Notes: a model not told the origin generated them from the sequence alone. Numbered from the stretch's first letter, positions 53,166 through 62,320 are shown. The stretch is DNA of 64,000 bases from an uncultured Alistipes sp. (GCA_949283205.1 CASDSD010000020.1:62001-126000), one strand, 5' to 3'. Made by a program: numbers and translations.

Positions 53166-54353
53166 TCAGTTAAGCAATTTCTCCATACGGTCGACAATGC
53201 GCGCCGCAACCTCCCGCTTGCTCATCAGCGGCAGCTCAACGCACGACACCGAATCGATCAGCGTCACCACGTTCGTGTCGCACCCGAATCCCGCGCCGGC
53301 ATCACGCAGCGAATTGAGAACGATGAAGTCGAGATTCTTCCGCTCGAGTTTCTCGCGGGCATTCGCCATGCCGTTCTCCGTCTCCATGGCAAACCCGACA
53401 AGCAGGCGGTTGCCCTTCACTCGGCCCAGTTCGGCCGCAATATCCTTCGTGCGGCGCAGGGGTATAGACATGTCGCCCTCGCCCTTCTTGATCTTCTCGT
53501 CGGCAACAGTCACGGGCGTATAGTCGGCAACGGCAGCACACATAACGGCTCCGTCCGCCGACTCGAATGCCGTCACGGCCGCACGGTACATATCCTCGGC
53601 CGAGACCACATCCACACGCTCCACACCCTCGGGCGTGGAGAGCGTCGTGCGACCGCTCACGAGCGTCACCGCAGCACCGCGCGCCGCCAACTCGCCCGCA
53701 ATGGCATAACCCATCTTGCCCGTAGAGTGGTTCGTAATATAGCGTACGGGGTCGATCGCCTCGATCGTAGCCCCCGCCGTCACCACAAAACGCCGCCCGG
53801 CAAGGGTACTGCTGCCCAGAAGCGCATCCACCTCCTTCACAATATGTGCCGGCTCGGCCATACGCCCCTTGCCCACAAGGCCGCTCGCCAACTCCCCCTG
53901 CTCGGGCTCGATTATATGGACGCCGTCGCGCCGCAGCTGCTCAAGATTGCGCTGCGTCGCCGCATGGGCATACATGTCGAGATCCATCGCCGGAGCCACC
54001 GCAACACGGCACTTCGCCGAAAGATAACTCGTCAGCAGCAGGTTGTCCGCAACGCCGTTCGCCATCTTCGCCAGCGTATTGGCCGTAGCGGGAGCTATGA
54101 CCATGCAGTCGGCCCACTCGCCCAGCGACACGTGCGAGTTCCACTCGCCGTTCTCGGGGTTGAAGAACTCCACCAGGACGGGATGCTTGGCCAATGTGGC
54201 CATCGTCAGCGGCGTGATGAACTGCTTGGCCAGCGGCGTCATGACCACACGCACCTCGGCTCCCGCCGACACAAATAAACGGCAAAGCACAGCCGCCTTG
54301 TATGCAGCTATGCTACCCGTAACTCCCAATATTATATGCTTGCCTTTCAACAT
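53166..54353 (-). CDS. coaBC: Bifunctional phosphopantothenoylcysteine decarboxylase / phosphopantothenate--cysteine ligase
   Basis: 395 residues. The CoaC flavoprotein half (about 1-185) has 'GVTGSIAAYKA', the His of 'WNSHVSLGEWAD' and 'PAMDLDMY', which stands where P-x-M-N-x-x-M-W is usual, so the conserved Asn is Asp. The CoaB half (about 190-395) has 'VTAGATIEAIDPVRYITNHSTGKMGYAIA'. Together they turn phosphopantothenate and cysteine into phosphopantetheine. It precedes recN, with rpoZ and bamD upstream, a gene order common in Bacteroidales. Confidence 0.96.
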   Translation of the reverse strand: MLKGKHIILGVTGSIAAYKAAVLCRLFVSAGAEVRVVMTPLAKQFITPLTMATLAKHPVLVEFFNPENGEWNSHVSLGEWADCMVIAPATANTLAKMANGVADNLLLTSYLSAKCRVAVAPAMDLDMYAHAATQRNLEQLRRDGVHIIEPEQGELASGLVGKGRMAEPAHIVKEVDALLGSSTLAGRRFVVTAGATIEAIDPVRYITNHSTGKMGYAIAGELAARGAAVTLVSGRTTLSTPEGVERVDVVSAEDMYRAAVTAFESADGAVMCAAVADYTPVTVADEKIKKGEGDMSIPLRRTKDIAAELGRVKGNRLLVGFAMETENGMANAREKLERKNLDFIVLNSLRDAGAGFGCDTNVVTLIDSVSCVELPLMSKREVAARIVDRMEKLLN

Positions 54354-54505
54354 ACGTGGGGAATCGTAAATTTATGTATGATTAACGTCTGCACGCCCGC
54401 ATCGCACGCGGACTACGGAACTTCATGCCGGCACTCTCCGATATCCGACAACACCTGCCGTCTTCCGGCAACGTATGCCCCGTCAACATCCGTCAACGTT
54501 CTGCG

Positions 54506-54622
54506 CCGCCATCCTTTATCCGGCAACCCCCGGAAACATCCGACGCCGTCCTGCTTCATCCGTCAGCTCCCGAAACGTCCGGCATCGTCCTGCTTCATCC
54601 GTCAGCTCCCGAAACGTCCGGC
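54506..54622. repeat. Degenerate 39-base tandem repeat between rpoZ and coaBC
   Basis: Three tandem units of 39 bases. The second and third (54545-54583, 54584-54622) share 37 identical bases (54547-54583 and 54586-54622). The first (54506-54544) is clearly diverged, and more decayed pieces with ATCCG and CGGCAAC strings reach back to about 54440. The repeats fill part of the 350-base gap 54354-54703, in which no coding frame is credible. Confidence 0.8.
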
Positions 54623-54703
54623 GAGCCACCTGCACAGCCCCTTCGCGACATGTCGGAGCGCATCGCATTGTCGGCGCGGCACTCCGCAGAGACCCTCTGC
54701 CGA

Positions 54704-55030
54704 CTATTTGGCGTCGTTGTCTCCGCCCTCGCGGTAGTAAAGCTCGCCGTCGAGGAACTCCTCCGTTGCGATGATCGTCGGCTTGGGCAGACGCTCGTAG
54801 TAACGCGATATCTCGATCTGCTCGCGATTCTCGAAGGTCTCCTCCATGGTATCGGTAGGTGACGAGAAATCTGCCAGCTTGCGCGTAAGTTCCGCCTTCA
54901 GCTCCGTCGAGATCTGATTGGCACGACGTGATATGATGTTGATGCTCTCGTAGATATTGCCCGTATTCTTGTCCAGATCGACCAACTTGCGGGTAATCGT
55001 GTTGTTGGGAATGTTCTTCTTGATCTCCAT
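54704..55030 (-). CDS. rpoZ: DNA-directed RNA polymerase omega subunit, Bacteroidota type (Rpb6 family)
   Basis: 108 residues. 'NIYESINIISRRANQISTELKAELTRKLADF' at about 25-55 is the omega/Rpb6 core (usually 'YELVLVAAKRARQI'); 'LPKPTIIATEEFLDGELYYRE' is the C-terminal segment typical of Bacteroidota. Omega helps fold and retain the beta' subunit. It lies 22 bases after bamD. Confidence 0.9.
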   Translation of the reverse strand: MEIKKNIPNNTITRKLVDLDKNTGNIYESINIISRRANQISTELKAELTRKLADFSSPTDTMEETFENREQIEISRYYERLPKPTIIATEEFLDGELYYREGGDNDAK

Positions 55031-55052
55031 CTTATGCGTAATTTTGTCGTTG

Positions 55053-55865
55053 TTATTCTTCCTTGCGATTCTTCTCTATGAAGCGTTTGGTCTGCTCCTC
55101 GACGTGTTCCAGATCCTTCAGATACTTCGACTCGGGGAACTCCATGATGAACGAATAGTAGGCGTCGAGCGTCGACATGTAACGATCCAGCTGTTTGTCC
55201 TCCACAGAATTGCTTGCCAGCTTGTACGACGACATCACGATGTAATACAACAGGTCTTCGCGCCGGTGAGTATCGGGATACAGTCTCAAGGCATTGCGGA
55301 AAGCGATGATGGCCGAATTGTAACGCTCGATCTTGTAATAGGTATAGGCGTTCAAATAGGCCTTCTCATGCATGCGCCACGTCAGGTCATCCGTCATATC
55401 CTTGAACAGGGGATACTGCTCGCTCTGGGGGTAGTGCGACATGAACTCCGATATGGCTATGATCGCCTGGCTCGTCATCGACTGGTCGCGCGTCGGCCCC
55501 GGGCACATGTTGTATAGGCTTATGGCGTACATCGCCTCGGCATCCTCCAGGAAAGCACTGCGGCCGAACTTGTGGCGGAAGTCGTCCAACAACGTCGACG
55601 AGGTCATGAAGTCATGTCCCTTGAACTTGCATCGTGCGATGTAGAACGCGACCGTGTCCTCCTTCAACGTCCCCGTGAAATAGTGTTCGCAGCTCTCGAA
55701 CAGCATGGAGGCCTTGTTCCACTTCTCGGCATCGTAATACATCATGGCGCGCTCGAAGATCAGATCGGCGTCGTCGGTGTTTATTATCTTCTGTATTCCC
55801 GAGCAGCCGCAGAACAACGAAGCAAACGCTATGATGACCGTAAGAGCGGTAAAACTTTTTTTCAT
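55053..55865 (-). CDS. bamD: Outer-membrane protein assembly factor BamD
   Basis: 270 residues. A lipoprotein signal ends L-F-C-G-C21; the rest is a TPR superhelix with five motifs ('FERAMMYYDAEKWNKASMLFES', 'YYKIERYNSAIIAFRNALRLYPDTHRREDLLYYIV'). BamD is the essential lipoprotein of the BAM complex that inserts beta-barrels into the outer membrane. First gene of bamD-rpoZ-(repeat)-coaBC-recN. Confidence 0.93.
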   Translation of the reverse strand: MKKSFTALTVIIAFASLFCGCSGIQKIINTDDADLIFERAMMYYDAEKWNKASMLFESCEHYFTGTLKEDTVAFYIARCKFKGHDFMTSSTLLDDFRHKFGRSAFLEDAEAMYAISLYNMCPGPTRDQSMTSQAIIAISEFMSHYPQSEQYPLFKDMTDDLTWRMHEKAYLNAYTYYKIERYNSAIIAFRNALRLYPDTHRREDLLYYIVMSSYKLASNSVEDKQLDRYMSTLDAYYSFIMEFPESKYLKDLEHVEEQTKRFIEKNRKEE

Positions 55866-55902
55866 ACCGAATAATTTTACAGTATGCTGGGTATTAAGCG
55901 TA

Positions 55903-55910
55903 CAAAATTA
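55903..55910 (-). promoter_or_regulatory. -7 box of the bamD promoter
   Basis: TAATTTTG on minus (55910-55903) matches the consensus 38 bases upstream of the ATG; the -33 element is weak. Confidence 0.55.
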
Positions 55911-56054
55911 CACATATTTTTTGGTTTAACGACATTCTGCCGCCAATTATTATCCGCGCCGGCGACAAAAACCCCTTCCGATGCCATTTTATGTACCCGC
56001 CGTACGCACGTGCGGCCACGCCCCCGACCCGATCCGCAGACACGCATAAAGAAT

Positions 56055-56084
56055 CCGGCTGTCGTCCGATCGGACGACAGCCGG
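56055..56084 (-). terminator. Perfect palindromic terminator after the esterase gene
   Basis: A 30-base perfect palindrome (56055-56069 with 56070-56084), followed on minus by TTCTTTAT, 21 bases past the esterase stop. It ends the minus-strand carbohydrate cluster. Confidence 0.8.
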
Positions 56085-56105
56085 GAAACGTTCATACCGA
56101 CACCG

Positions 56106-57536
56106 TCACTTCACGTCGTTCCAGTCGTCCGTACGGAACGGAACCGACGGTATGCCGAACATGTTGTGCAGGTTGTTCTCGATATAGTTGCGGAAGGCGT
56201 AACGCACCGCTACCGGCTCCTTGACCTCGTCGCTCCATACCGTGACGCTGTTGCCCGAAATCGAGGCGTTGGCCTTGTGGAACACACGGTCCGCACCCGC
56301 TATCTCGAAGCCCGTGATCGGCTCGCCGTACCACGGCGTAAGGCCCATGCCCGCATTGCTCATGCGTACCGTCACCTTGCCGTCGCGAATCTCGTACGAC
56401 TCCATGCGCGGAGCCTTCGGCTCGAATCCTCCCTGGCCGTAGGTCTGCGCCAGAGCCAGAGCCGCCAGGCGCTGCCCCACCTCGAACTTCTGTGCCGGAT
56501 GTATGCAGTTCTCGGCACCGATATCTGTCGTGGCGGCCATGCCGCTGTTGGGAATCTCTCCCAGGGCCCGCACCTGCGCCTCGACGAAGAGCGGATATGA
56601 GATATTGCTCGAATTGCCGTACGAATAGGGGGCAATCTGCGCATAGTAGAAAGGCATCGAGTTATCCTCGTCACCCCAGTCGCTGCGCCACTGCTCCACC
56701 ATACGCGCCATCATGGTGTCGTAATGGTCGATGTCGCCAAGATTCGCCTCGCCCTGATACCAGAGGAAACCGCGGGCCGTAAAGTTGCGCACGGGGGCGA
56801 TCATGGCGCAATACAACTCGCTCGGCTTGATGTCGTGCAGCGTCTGCTTCTGCTTGTACTGCTCCTCCGTCACGCACTCCTTGAGTGCCGACAGCGGCAT
56901 CCATGACTCCACACGGGTACCGCCCCAGTCGGTTGCGATAATCCCGATGGGAATATCTACCGCATGAGCGATATTGTAGGCAAAGAAGTATGCCGTAGCC
57001 GAGCAGTCGGCCACGCTCGCAGGCGAGGCACACTGCCACTCGCCGCCGGCACAGTCTTCCAGCTCCTTGTCATAGGAACGGGCACGCTGCACCGTGAACA
57101 TGCGTATGCGCGAAGCCTCCTCGCTGCCGCGCATGATATACTCCAGCGAATTCTCGACGGGCTGGTTGCCGAAACCCTTCACCGGCATCTCCATATTGCT
57201 CTGCCCCGAGCATACCCATACGTCGCCGATGAGTATGTTCTCCAGCGTCACGCTCTCGCCGTCGCTGATGGTTATCGTCTGCGGATCGAACGATGCGGCC
57301 GGCGTGGCCACCTTGACGGCCCAGCGGCCTTCGGCATCGCTGTGCGTCTGTATCCTGGCATCGCTCCACGACACCTCGACCGTCACCTTCGAGTCGGCGT
57401 CGGCCTTGCCCCACAGATTCACTTCGCTCTGCTGCTGCAACACCATGTTGCTGCCCAGAACCCTCGGAAGGACGATCGCCGCCGATGCGCCCCAGCAGAG
57501 GCACACGGCAGCAACAGTCATAAAGAACCGTCTCAT
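56106..57536 (-). CDS. Sialate O-acetylesterase
   Basis: 476 residues with a signal peptide (about 1-19). SGNH-type hydrolase: block I 'VCSGQSNMEMPV' with catalytic Ser113, 'FLWYQGEANLGDIDHYDTMM' in the middle, and 'IHPAQKFEVGQRLAALALA' with the catalytic His. This is the SIAE family, which removes O-acetyl groups from sialic acids so that sialidases can work; related enzymes act on acetylated xylan. The open frame runs far upstream inside galK, but ATG 57536 gives the signal peptide and lies 11 bases after the galK stop. Confidence 0.9.
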   Translation of the reverse strand: MRRFFMTVAAVCLCWGASAAIVLPRVLGSNMVLQQQSEVNLWGKADADSKVTVEVSWSDARIQTHSDAEGRWAVKVATPAASFDPQTITISDGESVTLENILIGDVWVCSGQSNMEMPVKGFGNQPVENSLEYIMRGSEEASRIRMFTVQRARSYDKELEDCAGGEWQCASPASVADCSATAYFFAYNIAHAVDIPIGIIATDWGGTRVESWMPLSALKECVTEEQYKQKQTLHDIKPSELYCAMIAPVRNFTARGFLWYQGEANLGDIDHYDTMMARMVEQWRSDWGDEDNSMPFYYAQIAPYSYGNSSNISYPLFVEAQVRALGEIPNSGMAATTDIGAENCIHPAQKFEVGQRLAALALAQTYGQGGFEPKAPRMESYEIRDGKVTVRMSNAGMGLTPWYGEPITGFEIAGADRVFHKANASISGNSVTVWSDEVKEPVAVRYAFRNYIENNLHNMFGIPSVPFRTDDWNDVK

Positions 57537-57547
57537 CGTACGAAATG

Positions 57548-58693
57548 TTAGATATCCAACTTGCGGGCGCCGTCCGATATCACCACGTCGTAGACCTTGG
57601 GCTCGTGGCCGTATGCGGCGGCGAACTTCTCCTTGGCCGTGGCGATGAAGGCGTCGTAAAGCTCCTTCTTCACAAGGTTGATCGTGCAGCCGCCGAAGCC
57701 GCCGCCCATGATGCGCGACCCCGTCACACCGCACTCCTTGGCGATGGTGGCCAGCAGGTCGAGCTCCTCGCACGACACCTCGTAATCCTTCGACATGCCC
57801 CAGTGGGTCTCGTACATGCGCTCGCCGACGGTCTCCAGATCGCCGCGCTCCAGCGCGTCGCACACGTCGAGCACGCGGCGCTCCTCGCCGATCACATAGC
57901 GGGCTCGCTTGTAGTCTTCCTCCGAGATCTTGTCCTTGATGGCGTCGAGCTGTGCCATCGTGGCGCCGCGCAGCGTCTCCTGTCCCAAGGCCTTGGCTAC
58001 GCGCTCGCACGACTCGCGGCGCTTGTTGTAGGGCGAGCCCACCAACTCGTGCTTTACCACCGAGTCGAGCAGCACAAGACGGTAACCGAACTTCTCGGGG
58101 TCGAACGGGAAGTATGCGAACTCCATCGAGCGGCAGTCCAGACGCATCAGGTTGCCCTTCTTGCCGAATACCGAGGCGAACTGGTCCATGATGCCGCAGT
58201 TCACGCCGCAATAGTTGTGCTCGGTAGACTGGCCGATACGCGCCAGCTCGAACTTGTCGATCTTGTCGTCGTTGTAGATATGGTTCAATGCAAAAGCGAA
58301 GGTCGACTCCAGCGCCGCCGACGACGACATGCCGGCTCCGAGGGGCACGTCGCCCGAGAAGGCGGTGTCGAACCCTTCGACCTTGCCGCCGCGCTTCTGT
58401 ATCTCGCGTGCCACGCCGAAGATGTAGCATGCCCACGATGCCGCGGGTTTGTCCTCCTCACGCAGGCCGAACTCGGCGTAATCATTCAGATCGACGGCAT
58501 AGGCGCGGATCTTGTCCGTGCCGTTGGGACGTATCTCCGCAACGATGCCCTTGTCGATGGCACCCGGGAAGACGAAGCCCCCATTGTAATCCGTATGCTC
58601 TCCGATAAGGTTGATACGACCCGGAGATGCGTAAACGTCGCCGGCGGTTCCGAACTTCTCGGCGAACTTCTCTCTTACCAATTCGATGTTCAT
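57548..58693 (-). CDS. galK: Galactokinase
   Basis: 381 residues, GHMP family. The signature 'GRINLIGEHTDYNGG' is at about 25-39, the ATP loop 'PLGAGMSSSAALES' at about 120-133, and 'GSRIMGGGFGGCTINLV' near the C-terminus. It phosphorylates alpha-D-galactose for the Leloir pathway. It is followed by the sialate O-acetylesterase and preceded by a 238-base gap with an inverted-repeat operator candidate; the aldose epimerase gene lies upstream on the same strand. galT and galE are not in the window. Confidence 0.96.
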   Translation of the reverse strand: MNIELVREKFAEKFGTAGDVYASPGRINLIGEHTDYNGGFVFPGAIDKGIVAEIRPNGTDKIRAYAVDLNDYAEFGLREEDKPAASWACYIFGVAREIQKRGGKVEGFDTAFSGDVPLGAGMSSSAALESTFAFALNHIYNDDKIDKFELARIGQSTEHNYCGVNCGIMDQFASVFGKKGNLMRLDCRSMEFAYFPFDPEKFGYRLVLLDSVVKHELVGSPYNKRRESCERVAKALGQETLRGATMAQLDAIKDKISEEDYKRARYVIGEERRVLDVCDALERGDLETVGERMYETHWGMSKDYEVSCEELDLLATIAKECGVTGSRIMGGGFGGCTINLVKKELYDAFIATAKEKFAAAYGHEPKVYDVVISDGARKLDI

Positions 58694-58747
58694 AGGTTTT
58701 GGCTTTTTGGTTTTTATGGAATATGTTTATCGTTTCGTATATGCTTT

Positions 58748-58801
58748 TGTTATCCTATACGTATAACAGCCTCCTGTTATTATAGTCCGACACAAAAGTT
58801 A
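58748..58801 (-). promoter_or_regulatory. Candidate promoter and operator of galK-esterase
   Basis: On minus, TAACTTTTG (58801-58793) resembles a -7 box with one extra T. Just downstream is a perfect inverted repeat ATAACAG-GAGG-CTGTTAT (58780-58763), then the palindrome ATACGTAT and another ATAACA half-site (58753-58748). Three half-sites just past a promoter look like a repressor operator; a leader hairpin is the alternative. Confidence 0.45.
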
Positions 58802-58931
58802 CGCCTCGTCCTGCTCGCGGCGCGCCCCGCGGCATGCGGCGGCTGCGCACCTCTGCGGCCTTCCCGTCGGGAGATACCGCCGCAAGAGCCATCGCATGAG
58901 TCGCCACTGCCGCCATCGCGCGCCGACCGGA

Positions 58932-60068
58932 TCATTTGGTATAGAACTTATAAATACATACCTGCGAATAGGTCTCGCCGGGGTTCAGCACGATCGAGGG
59001 GAAGTTGTCATGGTTCGGCGCATCGGGATATTTCTGGGTCTCCAGAGCTACCGACTCGCGGAAGCGCAGAGGCTTGCCGTACTTGCCGCTGTACGAACCG
59101 TCGAAGAAGTTGCCGCTGTAGAACTGCAGACCGATCTGGTCCGTAGCCACATCCAGGCAGCGGCCCGTCGTCGGGTCGTAGAGCGTGGCCACCGTCTCCA
59201 CCTGTCCGTTGTCCTCACGCGACAGCGCCCAGTTCATGTCGTAGCCGTTGCCGCACTTGAGCTGGTCGTTGTCGGCATCGATACGCTCGCCGATGACATG
59301 CGGCTCGCGGAAATCGAACGGAGTACCCTCCACGGGACGCAACTCGCCCGTCGGGATCAGACGCTCGTCGGTCGGAGTGATGTAGTCACCCTTTATCGTC
59401 AGCACATTGTCCAGAACCGTGCCGTTACCCTCGCCCTTGAGGTTGAAGAACGAGTGGTGCGACAGGTTGACAAGCGTCGGGGCGTCGGTCTGCGCCTGAT
59501 ATGACACCTGGAACTCGTTCTCCGGCGTAAGCGTATAGGTCATCGTGATGGTCAGGTTGCCCGGGAAGCCGTCCTGCCCGTCGGGCAGCGTGCAGCGCAG
59601 CACGATCGACGCCGGCTTAACGTCAACCACATCCCATACGACCATGTCGACACCCTTGTCGCCGCCGTGGAGCATCTGTCCGTTGCTGTTCTGCGGACCG
59701 GCATACTCCTTGCCGTTGAGCGTGAAGCGGCCCTCGTCGATACGGTTGGCCACACGCCCCACCGTAGCTCCCAGGAAACGCTCTCCCGTATTGTGTACAT
59801 AACGGTCGATATTGTCATATCCCAACACGATGTCGGCCATATTGCCGTCGCGGTCGGGAGTCCACAACGACACCACGCGACCGCCGAAATTGGTCACCTG
59901 CATCGTGATCGTACCGTTGGTGAGAGTATAGAGCGATACCGGCTTGCCGTCGATCTCACACTTGAAGTTCTCCTCCTTCATCAGCTCCAGTCCGTCGCTC
60001 GCGGGCTTGTTTCCGCCGCAGCCGGCCATAACGGCCAGCGCGGCCATTGCCAATAAAATGCGTCTCAT
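58932..60068 (-). CDS. Aldose 1-epimerase (mutarotase), lipoprotein
   Basis: 378 residues. A lipoprotein signal ending M-A-G-C20, then the galactose mutarotase fold: 'TNFGGRVVSLWTPDRDG' at the N-terminus, 'VNLSHHSFFNLKGEG' with the catalytic His, and 'LNPGETYSQVCIYKF' at the end; the catalytic Glu precedes this. It interconverts alpha and beta galactose, here outside the cytoplasm because of the lipid anchor, which would supply the right anomer for transport and galactokinase. It lies 45 bases after a GH2 gene. Confidence 0.92.
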   Translation of the reverse strand: MRRILLAMAALAVMAGCGGNKPASDGLELMKEENFKCEIDGKPVSLYTLTNGTITMQVTNFGGRVVSLWTPDRDGNMADIVLGYDNIDRYVHNTGERFLGATVGRVANRIDEGRFTLNGKEYAGPQNSNGQMLHGGDKGVDMVVWDVVDVKPASIVLRCTLPDGQDGFPGNLTITMTYTLTPENEFQVSYQAQTDAPTLVNLSHHSFFNLKGEGNGTVLDNVLTIKGDYITPTDERLIPTGELRPVEGTPFDFREPHVIGERIDADNDQLKCGNGYDMNWALSREDNGQVETVATLYDPTTGRCLDVATDQIGLQFYSGNFFDGSYSGKYGKPLRFRESVALETQKYPDAPNHDNFPSIVLNPGETYSQVCIYKFYTK

Positions 60069-60113
60069 GATTCGAATTTTGTTTTTCCGTTGTTCCTTAC
60101 AGACATTCACACG

Positions 60114-62000
60114 TTATTTCTTTTCGGCGGCAGGTTCCTGCTCCGGCAGCGCCATCTGGAATATCGCCTTCACGCGATCCATGTCATACTTCGTGCTGCG
60201 GTCGTAATAGTAGATGCCGTTCTGCTCCTGCTCCACGTCCGTGAGCTGCGTATAACAGTAACCCCATATGTGGTCACTCAGTTCGATGAGCATGCGCACC
60301 TGCGACTCCAGGCGCTTGTAGAAGTCCTCCTTGGTCTGTGCCGCGTCGCCGTAACCCCACGCGCCGTCCTTGGCGGGGTTGGCCTCCATGCACTTGATGC
60401 CGCCGAACTCGTCGAGGATATAAGGTATGTCACCCTCGTACGTGGGGAACGTATAGGGGCTGTTGAGCTCGGGACGGTTGTATCCCACGTTTCCGCGCGG
60501 GCGCGCCTGCACCTCGGGCTGGCGCACGAACATCTTGCCGTCCTTCTCGTTATAGAGGATGTCGCGCAGGCGCTCGGCATCCTGCTCGTAGTGGTGCTCC
60601 GTCCAGATGTCGGTCTTGATATGTATTCCGCCGCTCACGGTGTTGACCGGACGCGAGGGATCCAGCTGCTTGGTCATCTCGTAGATATCCGACACGAAGC
60701 GCGGATACTGCGTCTCGTCGGGCCAGAACTCCTCGTTGAAGGGGGTCCACGTCACCAGCGACGGATGGTTCATGTCGCGTACGACCAGATTGCGCCACTC
60801 CGACATGAAGTTGCGAGCCGCAACGGGAGAGTTGGCGTCCAGGCCCCAGCTCGGAGCCTCGCCCCAGGTCAGGTAGCCCAGCTTGTCGGCCCAATAGTAG
60901 AAACGCTCCTCGAAGACCTTCTGGTGCAGGCGCGCGCCGTTGAACCCGGCCGCCATCGAGAGCTCGATGTCGTGCTTGAGAGCCTCGTCCGACGGAGCGG
61001 TCCAGATACCGTCGGGATAGAATCCCTGATCGAGAACCAGACGCTGGTAATAGGGCTCGTTGTTGAGATATATGCGGTTGCCCTCGGTGTGGATCTTGCG
61101 CATGCCGAAGTACGAGGTCACCTTGTCCACGGTATTGCCCTCGGCGTCCTTCAGCTCGAACTCCACGTCATAGAGGAAGGGCGACTCGGGGCTCCACAGC
61201 TTTGCCTTCTTTACGGGCAGCGTCACCACCGACCCCGACGATACGGGCGCCGTCTGCGAGGCGATGCTCTTGCCGCTGTCGAGGATATTCACCGTAAGCG
61301 TATTGCCGCTGCGGTTGCGGCGCAGCGTAACCTCGAACGACACCGTGCTGCGGTCGATGTCAGTCGTATACTTCACGCGCGAGAGTCCGCACGGAGCCAC
61401 AGCCTCCATCCACACCGTCTGCCAGATACCCGTCGTGCGGGTGTACATGCACTCGAAGGGGCCGTGGCGCAACGACTGCTTTCCTGCCGACTGCTCGCGG
61501 CTGCGCAGGTCGCTCTTCGCACTCACGACCAGCGAATGCATGCCGCCGGCCTTGACAAAATCCGTAATGTCTACCGAGAACGAGTCCGAACCGCCGAAGT
61601 GGCGAGCCACGAACTTGCCGTCGATATACACCTCCGACTCGTAATACACGGCGCCGAAGTTGAGAAGGATATCCTTGCCGGCCCACGCCTCGGGAACCGT
61701 AATCTCACGCTGATACCATATGCAGGGGATGAACTCCTTGTGCTCGACACCCGACAGTTTGCTCTCGGGAGCGAACGGCACGATGATCTTGTCGCCGAAG
61801 CCGCGGCTCGACATGAGACCGCGCTCCCATCCCGTCATGACGGGATCCATCGAGTAACTCCATTCGCCATTCAGGTTCACCCAATCCGCACGCACAAACT
61901 GCGGACGCGGGTACTCGGCGCGAGGCACCGCGGCCGCCGCGCTGAAGCAAACCGCCACCGCGGCCAGCATACACACTATTTTCGCTGCTTTTCCAATCAT
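60114..62000 (-). CDS. Glycoside hydrolase family 2 enzyme (beta-galactosidase/glucuronidase type)
   Basis: 628 residues with a signal peptide (about 1-24). The GH2 order is seen: sugar-binding jelly roll ('VNLNGEWSYS', 'YWYQREI'-type block at 95-101), immunoglobulin-like domain, then the TIM barrel. The acid/base is Glu423 in 'WTPFNEEFWPDE' and the nucleophile Glu531 in 'YILDEFGGIKC'. Linkage cannot be fixed from sequence; the epimerase and galactokinase next door favour beta-galactosidase. The start at 62000 (MIGKAAKI) precedes the signal peptide. Paralogue of the next gene. Confidence 0.9.
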   Translation of the reverse strand: MIGKAAKIVCMLAAVAVCFSAAAAVPRAEYPRPQFVRADWVNLNGEWSYSMDPVMTGWERGLMSSRGFGDKIIVPFAPESKLSGVEHKEFIPCIWYQREITVPEAWAGKDILLNFGAVYYESEVYIDGKFVARHFGGSDSFSVDITDFVKAGGMHSLVVSAKSDLRSREQSAGKQSLRHGPFECMYTRTTGIWQTVWMEAVAPCGLSRVKYTTDIDRSTVSFEVTLRRNRSGNTLTVNILDSGKSIASQTAPVSSGSVVTLPVKKAKLWSPESPFLYDVEFELKDAEGNTVDKVTSYFGMRKIHTEGNRIYLNNEPYYQRLVLDQGFYPDGIWTAPSDEALKHDIELSMAAGFNGARLHQKVFEERFYYWADKLGYLTWGEAPSWGLDANSPVAARNFMSEWRNLVVRDMNHPSLVTWTPFNEEFWPDETQYPRFVSDIYEMTKQLDPSRPVNTVSGGIHIKTDIWTEHHYEQDAERLRDILYNEKDGKMFVRQPEVQARPRGNVGYNRPELNSPYTFPTYEGDIPYILDEFGGIKCMEANPAKDGAWGYGDAAQTKEDFYKRLESQVRMLIELSDHIWGYCYTQLTDVEQEQNGIYYYDRSTKYDMDRVKAIFQMALPEQEPAAEKK

Positions 62001-62320
62001 TTTTATACTGTTTGTTTGGTTAATAAGTTTTCCTTTCTTTTGCCTCCCCACCTCTGTCTTGCCGCCACTGTCTGCCGCCTCTGCCTGCCACTTCTGCCTG
62101 CCGCCTCTGCCTGCCCGCTATTGGCTTTCAGTCTTGCGCCTTTTGCCTTGCGCCGAAGCGTTTCAGACGCCGCACACACGCACCGTCCGCACCGCCCCCA
62201 TCATGCGCCGCGGATGCTCCATGACATCACGGCATCGGCACGCGTTCCGCCCCCCCCTGCGACAGCCCCTTTCGTCGGCCGGCCGTATCGCATACGGCAC
62301 GCATGTGGCATCGCTTACGG
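62001..62320. other. 320-base gap between the two GH2 genes
   Basis: No coding frame is supported. It begins with an AT-rich leader for the first GH2 gene (62001-62040), holds a 13-base tandem repeat (62060-62111) and is C-rich on plus throughout. I see no clear promoter or terminator. Confidence 0.5.
62060..62111. repeat. Four tandem copies of a 13-base repeat
   Basis: TGCCGCCACTGTC, TGCCGCCTCTGCC, TGCCACTTCTGCC and TGCCGCCTCTGCC follow without gaps, then a partial fifth copy (TGCCCGC). Copies two and four are identical. Confidence 0.75.

Noticed and set aside
54440-54703. The 39-base repeats as a CRISPR array
   Set aside because: The units are contiguous with no unique spacers, only two are near-identical and no cas gene is in the window.
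57537-58436. Long N-terminal extension of the sialate O-acetylesterase frame
   Set aside because: The extension lies wholly inside galK in another frame, is Arg/Gly-rich and lacks family similarity. The ATG at 57536 begins a clean signal peptide.
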